Assembly: GCA_028752905.1 (NCBI GenBank)
Contig: JAQNBH010000017.1
Span: 36,955,101 to 37,019,100 of the forward strand
Origin: Cladorhizidae sp. MBARI D1340-BT2
Lineage: Eukaryota > Porifera > Demospongiae > Poecilosclerida > Cladorhizidae
Reading direction: 5' to 3'
DNA length: 64,000 nucleotides
Position numbers and translations under genes: made by a program. The notes under the pieces were generated by a model. The model was given only the letters and a program-made list of their open reading frames with translations. It was not told where the DNA came from and did no database searches. This document shows, piece after piece, positions 55,201 to 64,000 of the stretch (position 1 is the first letter of the stretch; the number at the start of each line of letters is the position of its first letter).

Positions 55201-58200
55201 CTATGACTGGTTAGTTCTAGTGTTATACTATAACATCTATGACTGGTTAGTTCTAGTGTTATACTATAACATCTATGACTGGTTAGTTCTAGTGTTATAC
55301 TATAACATCTATGACTGGTTAGTTCTAGTGTTATACTATAACATCTATGACTGGTTAGTTCTAGTGTTATACTGTAACATCTATGACTGGTTAGTTCTAG
55401 TGTTATAGTATAACATCTATGACTGGTTAGTTCTAGTGTTATACTATAACATCTATGACTGGTTAGTTCTAGTGTTATACTATAACATCTATGACTGGTT
55501 AGTTCTAGTGTTATACTATAACATCTATGCCTGGTTAGTTCTAGTGTTATACTATAACATCTATGACTGGTTAGTTCTAGTGTTATACTATAACATCTAT
55601 GACTGGTTAGTTCTAGTGTTATACTATAACATCTATGACTGGTTAGTTCTAGTGTTATACTGTAACATCTATGACTGGTTAGTTGTAGTGTTATACTATA
55701 ACATCTATGACTGGTTAGTTCTAGTGTTATACTATAACATCTATGACTGGCTAGTTCTAGTGTTATACTATAACATCTATGACTGGTTAGTTCTAGTGTT
55801 ATACTATAACATCTATGACTGGTTAGTTCTAGTGTTATACTATAACATCTATGACTGGTTAGTTCTAGTGTTATACTATAACATCTATGACTGGTTAGTT
55901 CTAGTGTTATACTATAACATCTATGACTGGTTAGTTCTAGTGTTATACTATAACATATATGACTGGTTAGTTCTAGTGTTATACTATAACATCTATGACT
56001 GGTTAGTTCTAGTGTTATACTATAACATCTATGACTGGTTAGTTCTAGTGTTATACTATAACATCTATGACTGGTTAGTTCTAGTGTTATACTGTAACAT
56101 CTATGACTGGTTAGTTCTAGTGTTATACTATAACATCTATGACTGGTTAGTTCTAGTGTTATACTATAACATCTATGACTGGTTAGTTCTAGTGTTATAC
56201 TGTAACATCTATGACTGGTTAGTTCTAGTGTTATACTATAACATCTATGACTGGCTAGTTCTAGTGTTATACTATAACATCTATGACTGGTTAGTTCTAG
56301 TGTTATACTGTAACATCTATGACTGGTTAGTTCTAGTGTTATACTATAACATCTATGACTGGTTAGTTATAGTGTTATACTATAACATCTATGACAGGTT
56401 AGTTCTAGTGTTATACTGTAACATCTATGACTTGTTAGTTCTAGTGTTATACTATAACATCTATGACTGGTTAGTTCTAGTGTTATACTATAACATCTAT
56501 GACTGGTTAGTTCTAGTGTTATACTATAACATCTACGACTGGTTAGTTCTAGTGTTATACTGTAACATCTATGACTGGTTAGTTCTAGTGTTATACTATA
56601 ACATCTATGACTGGTTAGTTCTAGTGTTATACTATAACATCTATGACTGGTTAGTTCTAGTGTTATACTGTAACATCTATGACTTGTTAGTTCTAGTGTT
56701 ATACTATAACATCTATGACTGGTTAGTTCTAGTGTTATACTATAACATCTATGACTGGTTAGTTCTAGTGTTATACTATAACATCTATGACTGGTTAGTT
56801 CTAGTGTTATACTATAACATCTATGACTGGTTAGTTCTAGTGTTATACTGTAACATCTATGACTGGTTAGTTCTAGTGTTATACTATAACATCTATGACT
56901 GGTTAGTTCTAGTGTTATACTGTAACATCTATGACTGGTTAGTTCTAGTGTTATACTGTAACATCTATGACTTGTTAGTTCTAGTGTTATACTATAACAT
57001 CTATGACTGGTTAGTTCTAGTGTTATACTATAACATCTATGACTGGTTAGTTCTAGTGTTATACTATAACATCTATGACTGGTTAGTTCTAGTGTTATAG
57101 TATAACATCTATGACTGGTTAGTTCTTGTGTTATACTATAACATCTATGACTGGTTAGTTCTAGTGTTATACTATAAGTTCTAGTGTTATACTATAACAT
57201 CTATGACTGGTTAGTTGTAGTGTTATACTATAACATCTATGACTGGTTAGTTCTAGTGTTATACTATAACATCTATGACTGGTTAGTTCTAGTGTTATAC
57301 TGTAACATCTATGACTGGTTAGTTCTAGTGCTATACTATAACATCTATGACTGGTTAGTTCTAGTGTTATACTATAACATCTATGACTGGTTAGTTCTAG
57401 TGTTATACTGTAACATCTATGACTGGTTAGTTCTAGTGTTATACTATAACATCTATGACTGGTTAGTTCTAGTGTTATACTATAACATCTATGACTGGTT
57501 AGTTCTAGTGTTATACTATAACATCTATGACTTGTTAGTTCTAGTGTTATACTATAACATCTATGACTGGTTAGTTATAGTGTTATACTATAACATCTAT
57601 GACTGGTTAGTTCTAGTGTTATACTATAACATCTATGACTGGTTAGTTCTAGTGTTATACTGTAACATCTATGACTGGTTAGTTCTAGTGTTATACTATA
57701 ACATCTATGACTGGCTAGTTCTAGTGTTATACTATAACATCTATGACTGGTTAGTTCTAGTGTTATACTATAACATCTATGACTGGTTAGTTCTAGTGTT
57801 ATACTATAACATCTATGACTGGTTAGTTCTAGTGTTATACTATAACATCTATGACTGGTTAGTTCTAGTGTTATACTATAACATCTATGACTGGTTAGTT
57901 CTAGTGTTATACTATAACAACTATGACTGGTTAGTTCTAGTGTTATACTATAACATCTATGACTGGTTAGTTATAGTGTTATACTATAACATCTATGACT
58001 GGTTAGTTCTAGTGTTATACTATAACATCTATGACTGGTTAGTTCTAGTGTTATACTATAACATCTATGACTGGTTAGTTCTAGTGTTATACTGTAACAT
58101 CTATGACTGGTTAGTTCTAGTGTTATACTATAACAACTATGACTGGTTAGTTCTAGTGTTATACTGTAACATCTATGACTGGTTAGTTCTAGTGTTATAC

Positions 58201-61200
58201 TATAACATCTATGACTGGTTAGTTCTAGTGTTATACTATAACATCTATGACTGGTTAGTTCTAGTGTTATACTATAACATCTATGACTGGTTAGTTCTAG
58301 TGTTATACTATAACATCTATGACTGGCTAGTTCTAGTGTTATACTATAACATCTATGACTGGTTAGTTCTAGTGTTATACTATAACATCTATGACAGGTT
58401 AGTTCTAGTGTTATACTATAACATCTATGACTGGTTAGTTCTAGTGTTATACTATAACATCTATGACTGGTTAGTTCTAGTGTTATAGTATAACATCTAT
58501 GACTGGTTAGTTCTTGTGTTATACTATAACATCTATGACTGGTTAGTTCTAGTGTTATACTATAAGTTCTAGTGTTATACTATAACATCTATGACTGGTT
58601 AGTTCTAGTGTTATACTATAACATCTATGACTGGTTAGTTCTAGTGTTATACTATAACATCTATGACAGGTTAGTTCTAGTGTTATACTATAACATCTAT
58701 GACTGGTTAGTTCTAGTGTTATACTATAACATCTATGACTGGTTAGTTCTAGTGTTATACTATAACATCTATGACTGGTTAGTTCTAGTGTTATACTATA
58801 ACATCTATGACTGGTCAGTTCTAGTGTTATACTATAACATCTATGACTGGTTAGTTCTAGTGTTATACTATAACATCTATGACTGGTTAGTTCTAGTGTT
58901 ATACTATAACATGTATGACTGGTTAGTTCTAGTGTTATACTATAACATGTATGACTGGTTAGTTCTAGTGTTATACTATAACATCTATGACTGTTAGTTC
59001 TAGTGTTATAGTATAACATCTATGACTGGTTAGTTCTAGTGTTATACTATAACATCTATGACTGGTTAGTTCTAGTGTTATACTATAACATCTATGACTG
59101 GTTAGTTCTAGTGTTATACTATAACATCTATGACTGGTTAGTTCTAGTGTTATACTATAACATCTATGACTGGTTAGTTCTAGTGTTATAGTATAACATC
59201 TATGACTGGTTAGTTCTAGTGTTATACTATAACATCTATGACTGGTTAGTTCTAGTGTTATAGTATAACATCTATGAGGTTAGTTCTAGTGTTATACTAT
59301 AACATCTATGACTGGTTAGTTCTAGTGTTATACTATAACATCTATGACTGGTTAGTTCTAGTGTTATAGTATAACATCTATGAGGTTAGTTATAGTGTTA
59401 TACTATAACATCTATGACTGGTTAGTTCTAGTGTTATACTATAACATCTATGACTGGTTAGTTCTAGTGTTATACTATAACATCTATGACTGGTTAGTTC
59501 TAGTGTTATACTATAACATCTATGACTGGTTAGTTCTAGTGTTATACTATAACATCTATGACTGGTTAGTTCTAGTGTTATACTATAACATCTATGACTG
59601 GTTAGTTCTAGTGTTATACTATAACATCTATGACTGGTTAGTTCTAGTGTTATACTATAAGTTAACCTCTATGACTGGTTAGTTCTAGTGCTATACTGAG
59701 TAACTTCTCAACATGGCTGCTTAGATAAAAATTGCTTTGACTATTAAAAAAGGGGAAAATGTTAATTTAAAAATTTGGCTCTAGTAAAAAAAAGATTTTA
59801 TTTATTTATTAAATAGACAACATTTACAGGACCCTTTATCTTTCTCTTTTAACACTTGGGAGTTTATTGATCAAGTGGGTTTATTCTTGTTTTATTTATA
59901 TATTTTTACTGGAACAAATAAGTTTCCTAATAGTGAGCAATGAATATCAATGGGGTTGACAAAAGGAAAAGACAAGACAGACTTAAAGGTGCTCCATCAT
60001 GGCCACTTTGAATGTATTATTATAGCCAGCACACTCCTACTACCAGTATGCATATTACATCCCACAAACCACTATAGCTACATATCAGTATTGGTTCTCC
60101 CCAATTGGTTCTCCCCAAAGTATTAAAAAATGCAGTGGTTTACCTTCAACATTGAAGATGTAGTTGTATGCTACACCTCTGAAATTGATAGTGGCCACAA
60201 CCTGTTACCATAGGACTTAGCTTCTTCAAAGTTCATTTTTGTCAAATTCATGATGCAATACAATTTCAACTGTGGGTATGGCAGAAGTTCTAGCTTTGCA
60301 GTAGCCATTACCTCATGAGTCAAACATGCTGAAGTTAGGGTGCCCAGACGAGGATGTTACTAACAGTTCAAACAAGCACACGAAAACTTGGAAGTGTGGG
60401 AAGTGTGGGCAAGGTATGGCGGGTTTGCTGTCTTTAAAATATAATCACATGCCTAAGAAAGTTGCCATTTGGACCAGGAACCTTGACAAGGCAGAGCCTA
60501 AAAGTGAGTTCCACACACATCAGATAGACAGAGACTGGATTAAGCTTGAGAGTTTACCACACTTTTCACCTACATAAATGAGTCCCCTTTTTCCATTCAT
60601 GAAGTTCTACCAGAATCTTCATTGTAAACAATACCACAACAGTTACTTTAACTCAAATATTTCCAGAAAATTGCATTCACTATTATATGAGCGTTCTGGC
60701 ATCAGTATAGTATGTAGAATGTGTATGTTAAATGTACTGCTCATTTTATGATGCCATACTGATCCATAACTCTTGTACGCGCCACCAGGAATATTTTTGT
60801 TTGAAAGACTGGACTCAGCAGGCTCATTATATCCCCCATCCCCTCCCCATGTCAGCTAATATTATTGTTCTTACATTAGACCTCTTGAGTGCTCCATCAG
60901 AAGCCACACCTACTACAACTGCTTATATCATGGTGGTGGTGGTACTGTTAGCACCTTTAAGTGTTACGAGAAAAGGGGGAGGAGAATGGTCTGGAAAAAC
61001 ATTGTAAGAAAACGACATAAGCACGCAAATCAAGTTTATTGCATCCTCATTCTTCTTTGTTTGCATATGCCCAATAGACTACTCGATTGGTTATGAAATT
61101 TTACTTCCAGTTGGGCGGGGAGAGCGAGCAGATTTTTAATGGGCGACGATTGCAACTGCCTTCGTGAACAGTGTCTTCCTGACTTTTGCTACTGTTTCTT

Positions 61201-62366
61201 CAAGTTCCTCTTTGGTGGAGAGCAGCACATGCACTTAAGCTTACCAGAAATCATTCTGAATTCCTTCGCTCTTGAGCAAGGATGTGCTCCTGGGATGCAT
61301 TCCTGTGCTGTGAGTTTTGTTGTGGACGTATAGCGATGTAGCATTGCAAAGCTTTTGTTTTCTTACTTCAACGGTGCTCTGATTCTTATTAAATTTCAGC
61401 TTATTGTATTTACATGAGTTTGAGAAGTTTATTCGTTACAGCTAAAAATAGATTATTTCAACTAATCACAAATAAAGTCGGCGTTCAATCTGTTAAATGC
61501 TCAAATGTCTTTAAAGAGAATTCCTTTTAATTTTATGGTTTCTTTTAAGTCAGCTTTTTGGTTTTTGAAGCCAACGTTCCAACTGAAATACTTGGGTCTT
61601 CATCAGGGAAAATCGGTTGAAACATTGGCTTCAAAAACTCAAAAGCTGATTTAAAGAGAACCTTTAAGTATTTGATGTCAGCTGTAAATAATCAAATATT
61701 AAATCTTGATAATTCTTTTCTTGATCTCTCTGGAAAAATACACAAGCAAACAATTTTATATCATCCCCCCCCCCTCCCCCCTCCCCCACTTACACACACA
61801 CACCCCTTCTTCCCCCTCCAAATGATAATAATAATAGTAATTCTGCAACTTCCCTCATGCAGCCATAGTTTATCATGCATATTTTTTAATACTCCAGAGT
61901 GCAGGATGTAAATTGTCTGCAGTCAATATATACCTCATATAGAAAGATTGTTTATTGTCAGCACAAGAACAAGTGTCCATTTTTGGAACCCAAAAATCAA
62001 CCAAACCTCAAAACTAAGTTTCTCAGATATAGAACAGTTTATGCTTATTGTGGAATTATATGGAGAGCTCGCTCTTATTGTTACTATTACTCTACCACAA
62101 CGTACCACACGTTCCACAACTTTCACTAGATAATCCACAGGTGATTCTGTTGTCAGTGCTATCACATACTTCAGTGCCAGTCAAGAGACCAGAAGCACTG
62201 ACGACGTTACTCGCGTTTACAATCACTGCAACTAAAAGGAATTCCAAAGTAAAATTTTTATTCTGTATATTTGCAGGAGGATTCTTACCACATCCATTGG
62301 TGTCATTCCTGTACATGAGATTGTCTTGTATTGCTGATCCGAATGAGCCATTAAAAACTGCCTGGC
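49056..62366 (-). CDS. TRPA1: TRPA1-like cation channel (gene span, 5' partial)
   Basis: TRPA channels are tetrameric Ca2+-permeable cation channels with N-terminal ankyrin repeats, six membrane helices and a C-terminal coiled coil. Visible here are S2 (VYLIIAAATVILFALIRLLF), S3 (YLLDWVNWVEITLFVSSIIF) and S4-S5 (WQWQIGCIAVFLAWIDFIIF, then GIYVLMLVHIFHTFWKMVI). These are followed by S5 (LAFYMAFFDPSEAF), the pore loop (MTMTTGEFDFDSIF) and S6 (YILWIIFLILMPILLTNLL, VGLAVDDIKGIQDAAVLKRL). After S6 come VELALSVEQLLP and a terminal amphipathic helix ending in TAA. Human TRPA1 has GLAVGDI and QVELHTSLEKKLP in the same order. S1 and most ankyrin repeats are not found between 60.2 and 62.1 kb or lie beyond the window. 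The subfamily is well supported; one-to-one orthology with TRPA1 is not shown. Confidence 0.88.
49529..50005 (-). CDS. 158-codon open frame inside the last TRPA-like intron, unknown
   Basis: The frame begins with ATGATG directly after TTACAG and keeps phase 0 with the preceding TRPA exon, so it could be an alternative terminal exon or a separate small gene on the same strand. It contains a Trp-rich amphipathic N-terminus and likely membrane segments (TSVLFISGAAYIAVRTIRG, LLPFLCGLAAMFDAALLLLA). I recognise no family. Length, lack of repeats and hydrophobic segments make chance less likely but do not prove expression. Confidence 0.4.
   Translation of the reverse strand: MMFLNLEKIISFIHSLLKVPLEPSSNQLFWAHKRLTWSQTLNRLLQYSDFSLFRSIRTSVLFISGAAYIAVRTIRGMLYYLNTINTHEHSSCMGSPDLEHMANIDSSSALAIILYSSFIFSQHHLRRDLRQSLLPFLCGLAAMFDAALLLLAQERAYN
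50487..50678 (-). CDS. TRPA1: TRPA-like gene, cytoplasmic C-terminal exon
   Basis: 192 bp in phase 0, acceptor ATTTAG and donor GTAAGT. It begins VELALSVEQLLPIGMRRFLI, aligning with the post-S6 QVELHTSLEKKLP region of TRPA1, and ends in an acidic Asp/Glu-rich stretch. Confidence 0.88.
50679..51520. other. TRPA-like intron, nothing recognised
   Basis: AT-rich unique-looking sequence. Confidence 0.5.
51540..51895. repeat. ~70-bp tandem repeat, about 5 copies
   Basis: Unit contains GTAGTGGGTGCTTGCCGGGC and ATATACCAAGTATAGTGTAA, with variable TATA spacers. Confidence 0.9.
52060..52325. mobile_element. Palindromic fold-back element
   Basis: 52181-52225 pairs with 52279-52320 over about 42 bases (GATAGCCTAT, AAAAGAGTCGG and ATGCGCC against the inverse), and the spacer continues the palindrome to a CTCGGCTTCGCCTCGG loop. 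The left flank CATCACATGATCTGTGGCTA recurs at 63899. Confidence 0.85.
52330..53730. other. TRPA-like intron, nothing recognised
   Basis: AT-rich. Short frames near 52868-53165 include a TG-rich stretch and are not convincing. Confidence 0.5.
53738..53806 (-). CDS. TRPA1: TRPA-like gene, end of S6 and TRP-like helix exon
   Basis: 69 bp in phase 0, acceptor TGTTTAG and donor GTAAAA. It encodes VGLAVDDIKGIQDAAVLKRL and ALQ, matching GLAVGDIAEVQ of human TRPA1. Confidence 0.94.
53875..54081 (-). CDS. TRPA1: TRPA-like gene, pore and S6 exon
   Basis: 207 bp in phase 0, acceptor TTTTTAG and donor GTAAGT, after a 56-bp intron. It holds the pore segment TMTTGEFDFDSIF, an acidic turret-like loop (GGAEDDDITRE), and S6 YILWIIFLILMPILLTNLL. 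Confidence 0.94.
54138..54268 (-). CDS. TRPA1: TRPA-like gene, S4-S5 linker and S5 exon
   Basis: 131 bp completing Gly (G|GA), acceptor GTGTAG and donor GTGAGT. It encodes GIYVLMLVHIFHTFWKMVIL and LLLIAFSLAFYMAFF, the S4-S5 linker and S5. An 84-bp intron precedes it. Confidence 0.93.
54353..54649 (-). CDS. TRPA1: TRPA-like gene, exon with S2, S3 and S4
   Basis: 297 bp, acceptor TTTTGCAG and donor GTAACA. It carries two long hydrophobic helices, then WQWQIGCIAVFLAWIDFIIF. The WQWQxGxxAVFLAW signature is characteristic of TRPA S4. Confidence 0.92.
55046..59698. repeat. 36-bp minisatellite, ~4.65 kb, about 129 copies
   Basis: Unit CATCTATGACTGGTTAGTTC plus TAGTGTTATACTATAA. The period is twelve codons, so the plus strand reads as repeated NIYDWLVLVLYY for up to 554 codons; this is not a gene. 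Rare variants, such as a truncated unit ending ACTATAAGTTCTAG, recur at about 57180 and 58568, implying a ~1,388-bp higher-order duplication. It lies in one TRPA-like intron. Confidence 0.98.
59699..60143. other. TRPA-like intron remainder, nothing recognised
   Basis: AT-rich sequence between the 36-bp array and the exon at 60144. Confidence 0.5.
60144..60201 (-). CDS. TRPA1: TRPA-like gene, exon before S2
   Basis: 58 bp between TAACAG and GTAAAC encode VVATINFRGVAYNYIFNVE and the first base of Glu, completed by the S2 exon 5.5 kb away. This is the S1-S2 extracellular region by position. Confidence 0.7.
60326..60577 (+). other. 83-codon plus-strand frame, unclassified
   Basis: The frame MLKLGCPDEDVTNSSNKHTK, then a CGKCGQG Cys motif, ends with TAA. 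It is antisense to the TRPA-like gene. It could be chance, a transposon remnant or a small gene; no family is recognised. Confidence 0.2.
60990..61400 (+). repeat. Dispersed repeat family, copy 3
   Basis: Matches copies at 5.1 and 38.4 kb: ATGGGCGACGATTGCAACTG, AGCTTACCAGAAATCATTCT, GAATTCCTTCGCTCTTGAGC and TACTTCAACGGTGCT, in order. Confidence 0.88.
61548..61656. repeat. Inverted repeat, ~38-bp arms
   Basis: TCAGCTTTTTGGTTTTTGAA, then GCCAACGTT, pairs with AACATTGGCTTCAAAAACTC, then AAAAGCTGA, across about 30 bp. Confidence 0.8.
62106..62168 (-). CDS. TRPA-like gene, tentative exon
   Basis: A 63-bp phase-0 segment, acceptor CTGAAG and donor GTACGT, encodes ESPVDYLVKVVERV and joins in frame to the preceding exon. 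The acceptor is weak and the sequence is not diagnostic. The following exon was not identified. Confidence 0.35.
62289..62366 (-). CDS. TRPA1: TRPA-like gene, upstream exon (end of ankyrin region)
   Basis: A 78-bp phase-0 exon between TTTCAAG and GTAAGA encodes 26 residues ending in CTGMTPMDV, a fragment in the style of an ankyrin-repeat start (GxTPxDV). It is assigned to this gene by strand, position and phase only. Confidence 0.55.
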
Positions 62367-62369
62367 CTT

Positions 62370-63890
62370 GAAATTACGAAGAAAAGAAAAGAAATTTAAG
62401 CAACTCTGTACCATATATGCCGAAGTACATGTCTATGTGAGTACACTTAAGTGGGCTCCATAAAAGTTTTAATTTTTTTTTAATACCAATATCTTATTAC
62501 AGGGTTAGAGTAAATTATGGTGGATTATTTCCCGTGTAGTCATGCATATTTTCACTCTCCTTAAAAGGGGGGAATAATGTCAAAAAAATACACCTCGACA
62601 ATACCAATCATAACTTCCACCCACTACCCTCTATCAACATAATTTTTGTACCAAAATGTAGCTTAGAAGATAAGCTATTTAATGATGTATTTAACTTTTG
62701 TCATATGGCAAAGTGTCAGCCAGGCAATCCAACTTTTGCCCTGTCCACAAATTACAAATCCATTAATAATGCTAAGTGGCTGTTAGGTGGTTTATGGTAA
62801 GAGTACATGTAGTAGTTTCACCTAAACTATTTGAATAAGTTTGATAATGCACCACAGGAGAGGGGGGGGAAATCACACACCAACCACATGCAGATATGCT
62901 GACCCAACACATTCTCATAACAGTGAAAATAAAATAGTTTTGGTTAAACAGCACACAATAAGCATTCTGGTGATATATAAATTATTGAGTTTGGGTGAGA
63001 AATGAGGGAGAAATTTGTGGAAATATGTGGAAATTCTTCTAATCTAATGCGACGCGATTCTTCTTCACACCTGCTGGGTTTCTAATGAAAATAGTGAGTG
63101 CAAAAGCTGTCGTAACTGCATCATAGAATCTTCAAATGTTCTGAAACTTGGAACATGACTTCAATATGAGCAAATACACAATTTAAAATAGTTTGTGAAA
63201 AAAGTGAAAAATTAGCATTTTGACTTTATTCCCCCCTTTTAAGCTCGTGAAAACACAGCTTGTGTTGAGTGAAATATTTCACTATATTCCACGACGAGTG
63301 TAATTATTGATATACTCCTAATAATTACTATACTTCATATAATAGTTGGTCTATATATTTGTATATATTTTCACTAGTGGTGTATAAGTCGGGACTCAAG
63401 TTCAGCATTTTCTTTAGCCAAACACATACTAGTCTCCGTGTAAAAACTTAGTCTACAACCTACAAAATTATAGCTTGTCATTTCCTCCACATTGAAGTCT
63501 CTTCTTGACAATTATATTGGTAGCTATCATCAGAATTCAAACTGGACCGAGCTTATTTAACATGGGATATTGGCTCCACCCATAAACACCACCTACTCGA
63601 TCGACTTTTAGTAAAAAAAATAAATTTGCATTCAGAATACAGGCCAGAATACAGGCCATATAAGTCGACTCTCTTCTCAAATTTTTGCCAAAGTTTTGTG
63701 TATCAAACACTTAACTTGTACTCTGGCAAATATCTGTTCGAACTATTATATTTGCAACATCTTTGCCAACTTTAACTACGGGAGTCACAATTTTACTGTC
63801 ACCTTTTTTCAAATACCTATAATTTATCCACCACTGAAGCATCAATAAATGGCATATCATCCTGAACATTGATTAGTAGTTTATCTTATC
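62370..63890. other. No gene recognised
   Basis: AT-rich sequence upstream of the last TRPA-like exon found. The expected ankyrin-repeat exons were not identified here. Confidence 0.45.
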
Positions 63891-63894
63891 TTAT

Positions 63895-64000
63895 ACTACA
63901 TCACATGATCTGTGGCTCATTTGTTTGGTTAATAACTATAGGTTACATAGGCACATAACCGACTCTTTTGAATAGGCTATATACATGCTCAGGGATTTTT
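63895..64000. mobile_element. Second, partial copy of the fold-back element
   Basis: CTACATCACATGATCTGTGG, TAATAACTATAGGTTACATA and ACCGACTCTTTTGAATAGGC repeat the 52.06- and 52.28-kb sequences without the central palindrome. The copy may run past the window end. Confidence 0.8.

Noticed and set aside
61940..62005. Additional TRPA exon (MDTCSCADNKQSFYMR)
   Set aside because: Acceptor and phase could not be reconciled with either neighbouring exon.

Overview
This is a eukaryotic, almost certainly metazoan, window. No prokaryotic genes, operons or ribosome binding sites are visible. Three conserved animal genes can be assembled exon by exon with GT-AG splice sites and consistent phase. They are LDLRAP1/ARH (endocytic PTB adaptor, minus strand, 8817-30194), CFAP298/C21orf59 (axonemal dynein assembly factor, plus strand, 30439-47938) and a TRPA1-like cation channel (minus strand, 49056 to beyond 62366, 5' end outside the window or unresolved). 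Some introns are tiny (56-84 bp) and others huge (12.6 and 13.7 kb). CFAP298 implies motile cilia. A sponge or another early-branching invertebrate is my guess, at low confidence and on gene style only.

Layout. 1-4.7 kb: gene-poor, with a 100-N assembly gap and three minisatellites. 5-8.2 kb: a dispersed repeat copy and a possible small two-exon plus-strand gene flanking a 44-bp minisatellite. 8.8-30.2 kb: LDLRAP1, eight exons, its introns packed with minisatellites (20-, 45-, 23-, 19- and 47-bp units among others). 30.2-30.4 kb: a 244-bp head-to-head intergenic region, presumably a bidirectional promoter. 30.4-47.9 kb: CFAP298, six exons, with intron 1 holding a 3.5-kb T/G-rich array plus four further arrays. 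47.9-49.1 kb: convergent gap containing a decayed copy of the TRPA terminal exon. 49.1-62.4 kb: TRPA-like gene, with one intron occupied by a 4.6-kb array of a 36-bp unit.

Nearly all long open frames in the window (up to about 1,170 codons) are artefacts of stop-free minisatellites. Roughly one third of the window is tandem repeat, nearly all of it in introns from 8.8 kb rightward. On top of that are dispersed elements: a three-copy ~450-bp family, CAGGG-ended MITE-like elements, an inverted ~450-bp pair with a nested insertion, and a 140-bp palindrome.

I found no CRISPR, rRNA or convincing intact tRNA. The window's novelty is architectural: minisatellite-dominated introns with higher-order structure, and splice-site-carrying tandem duplications next to real exons.
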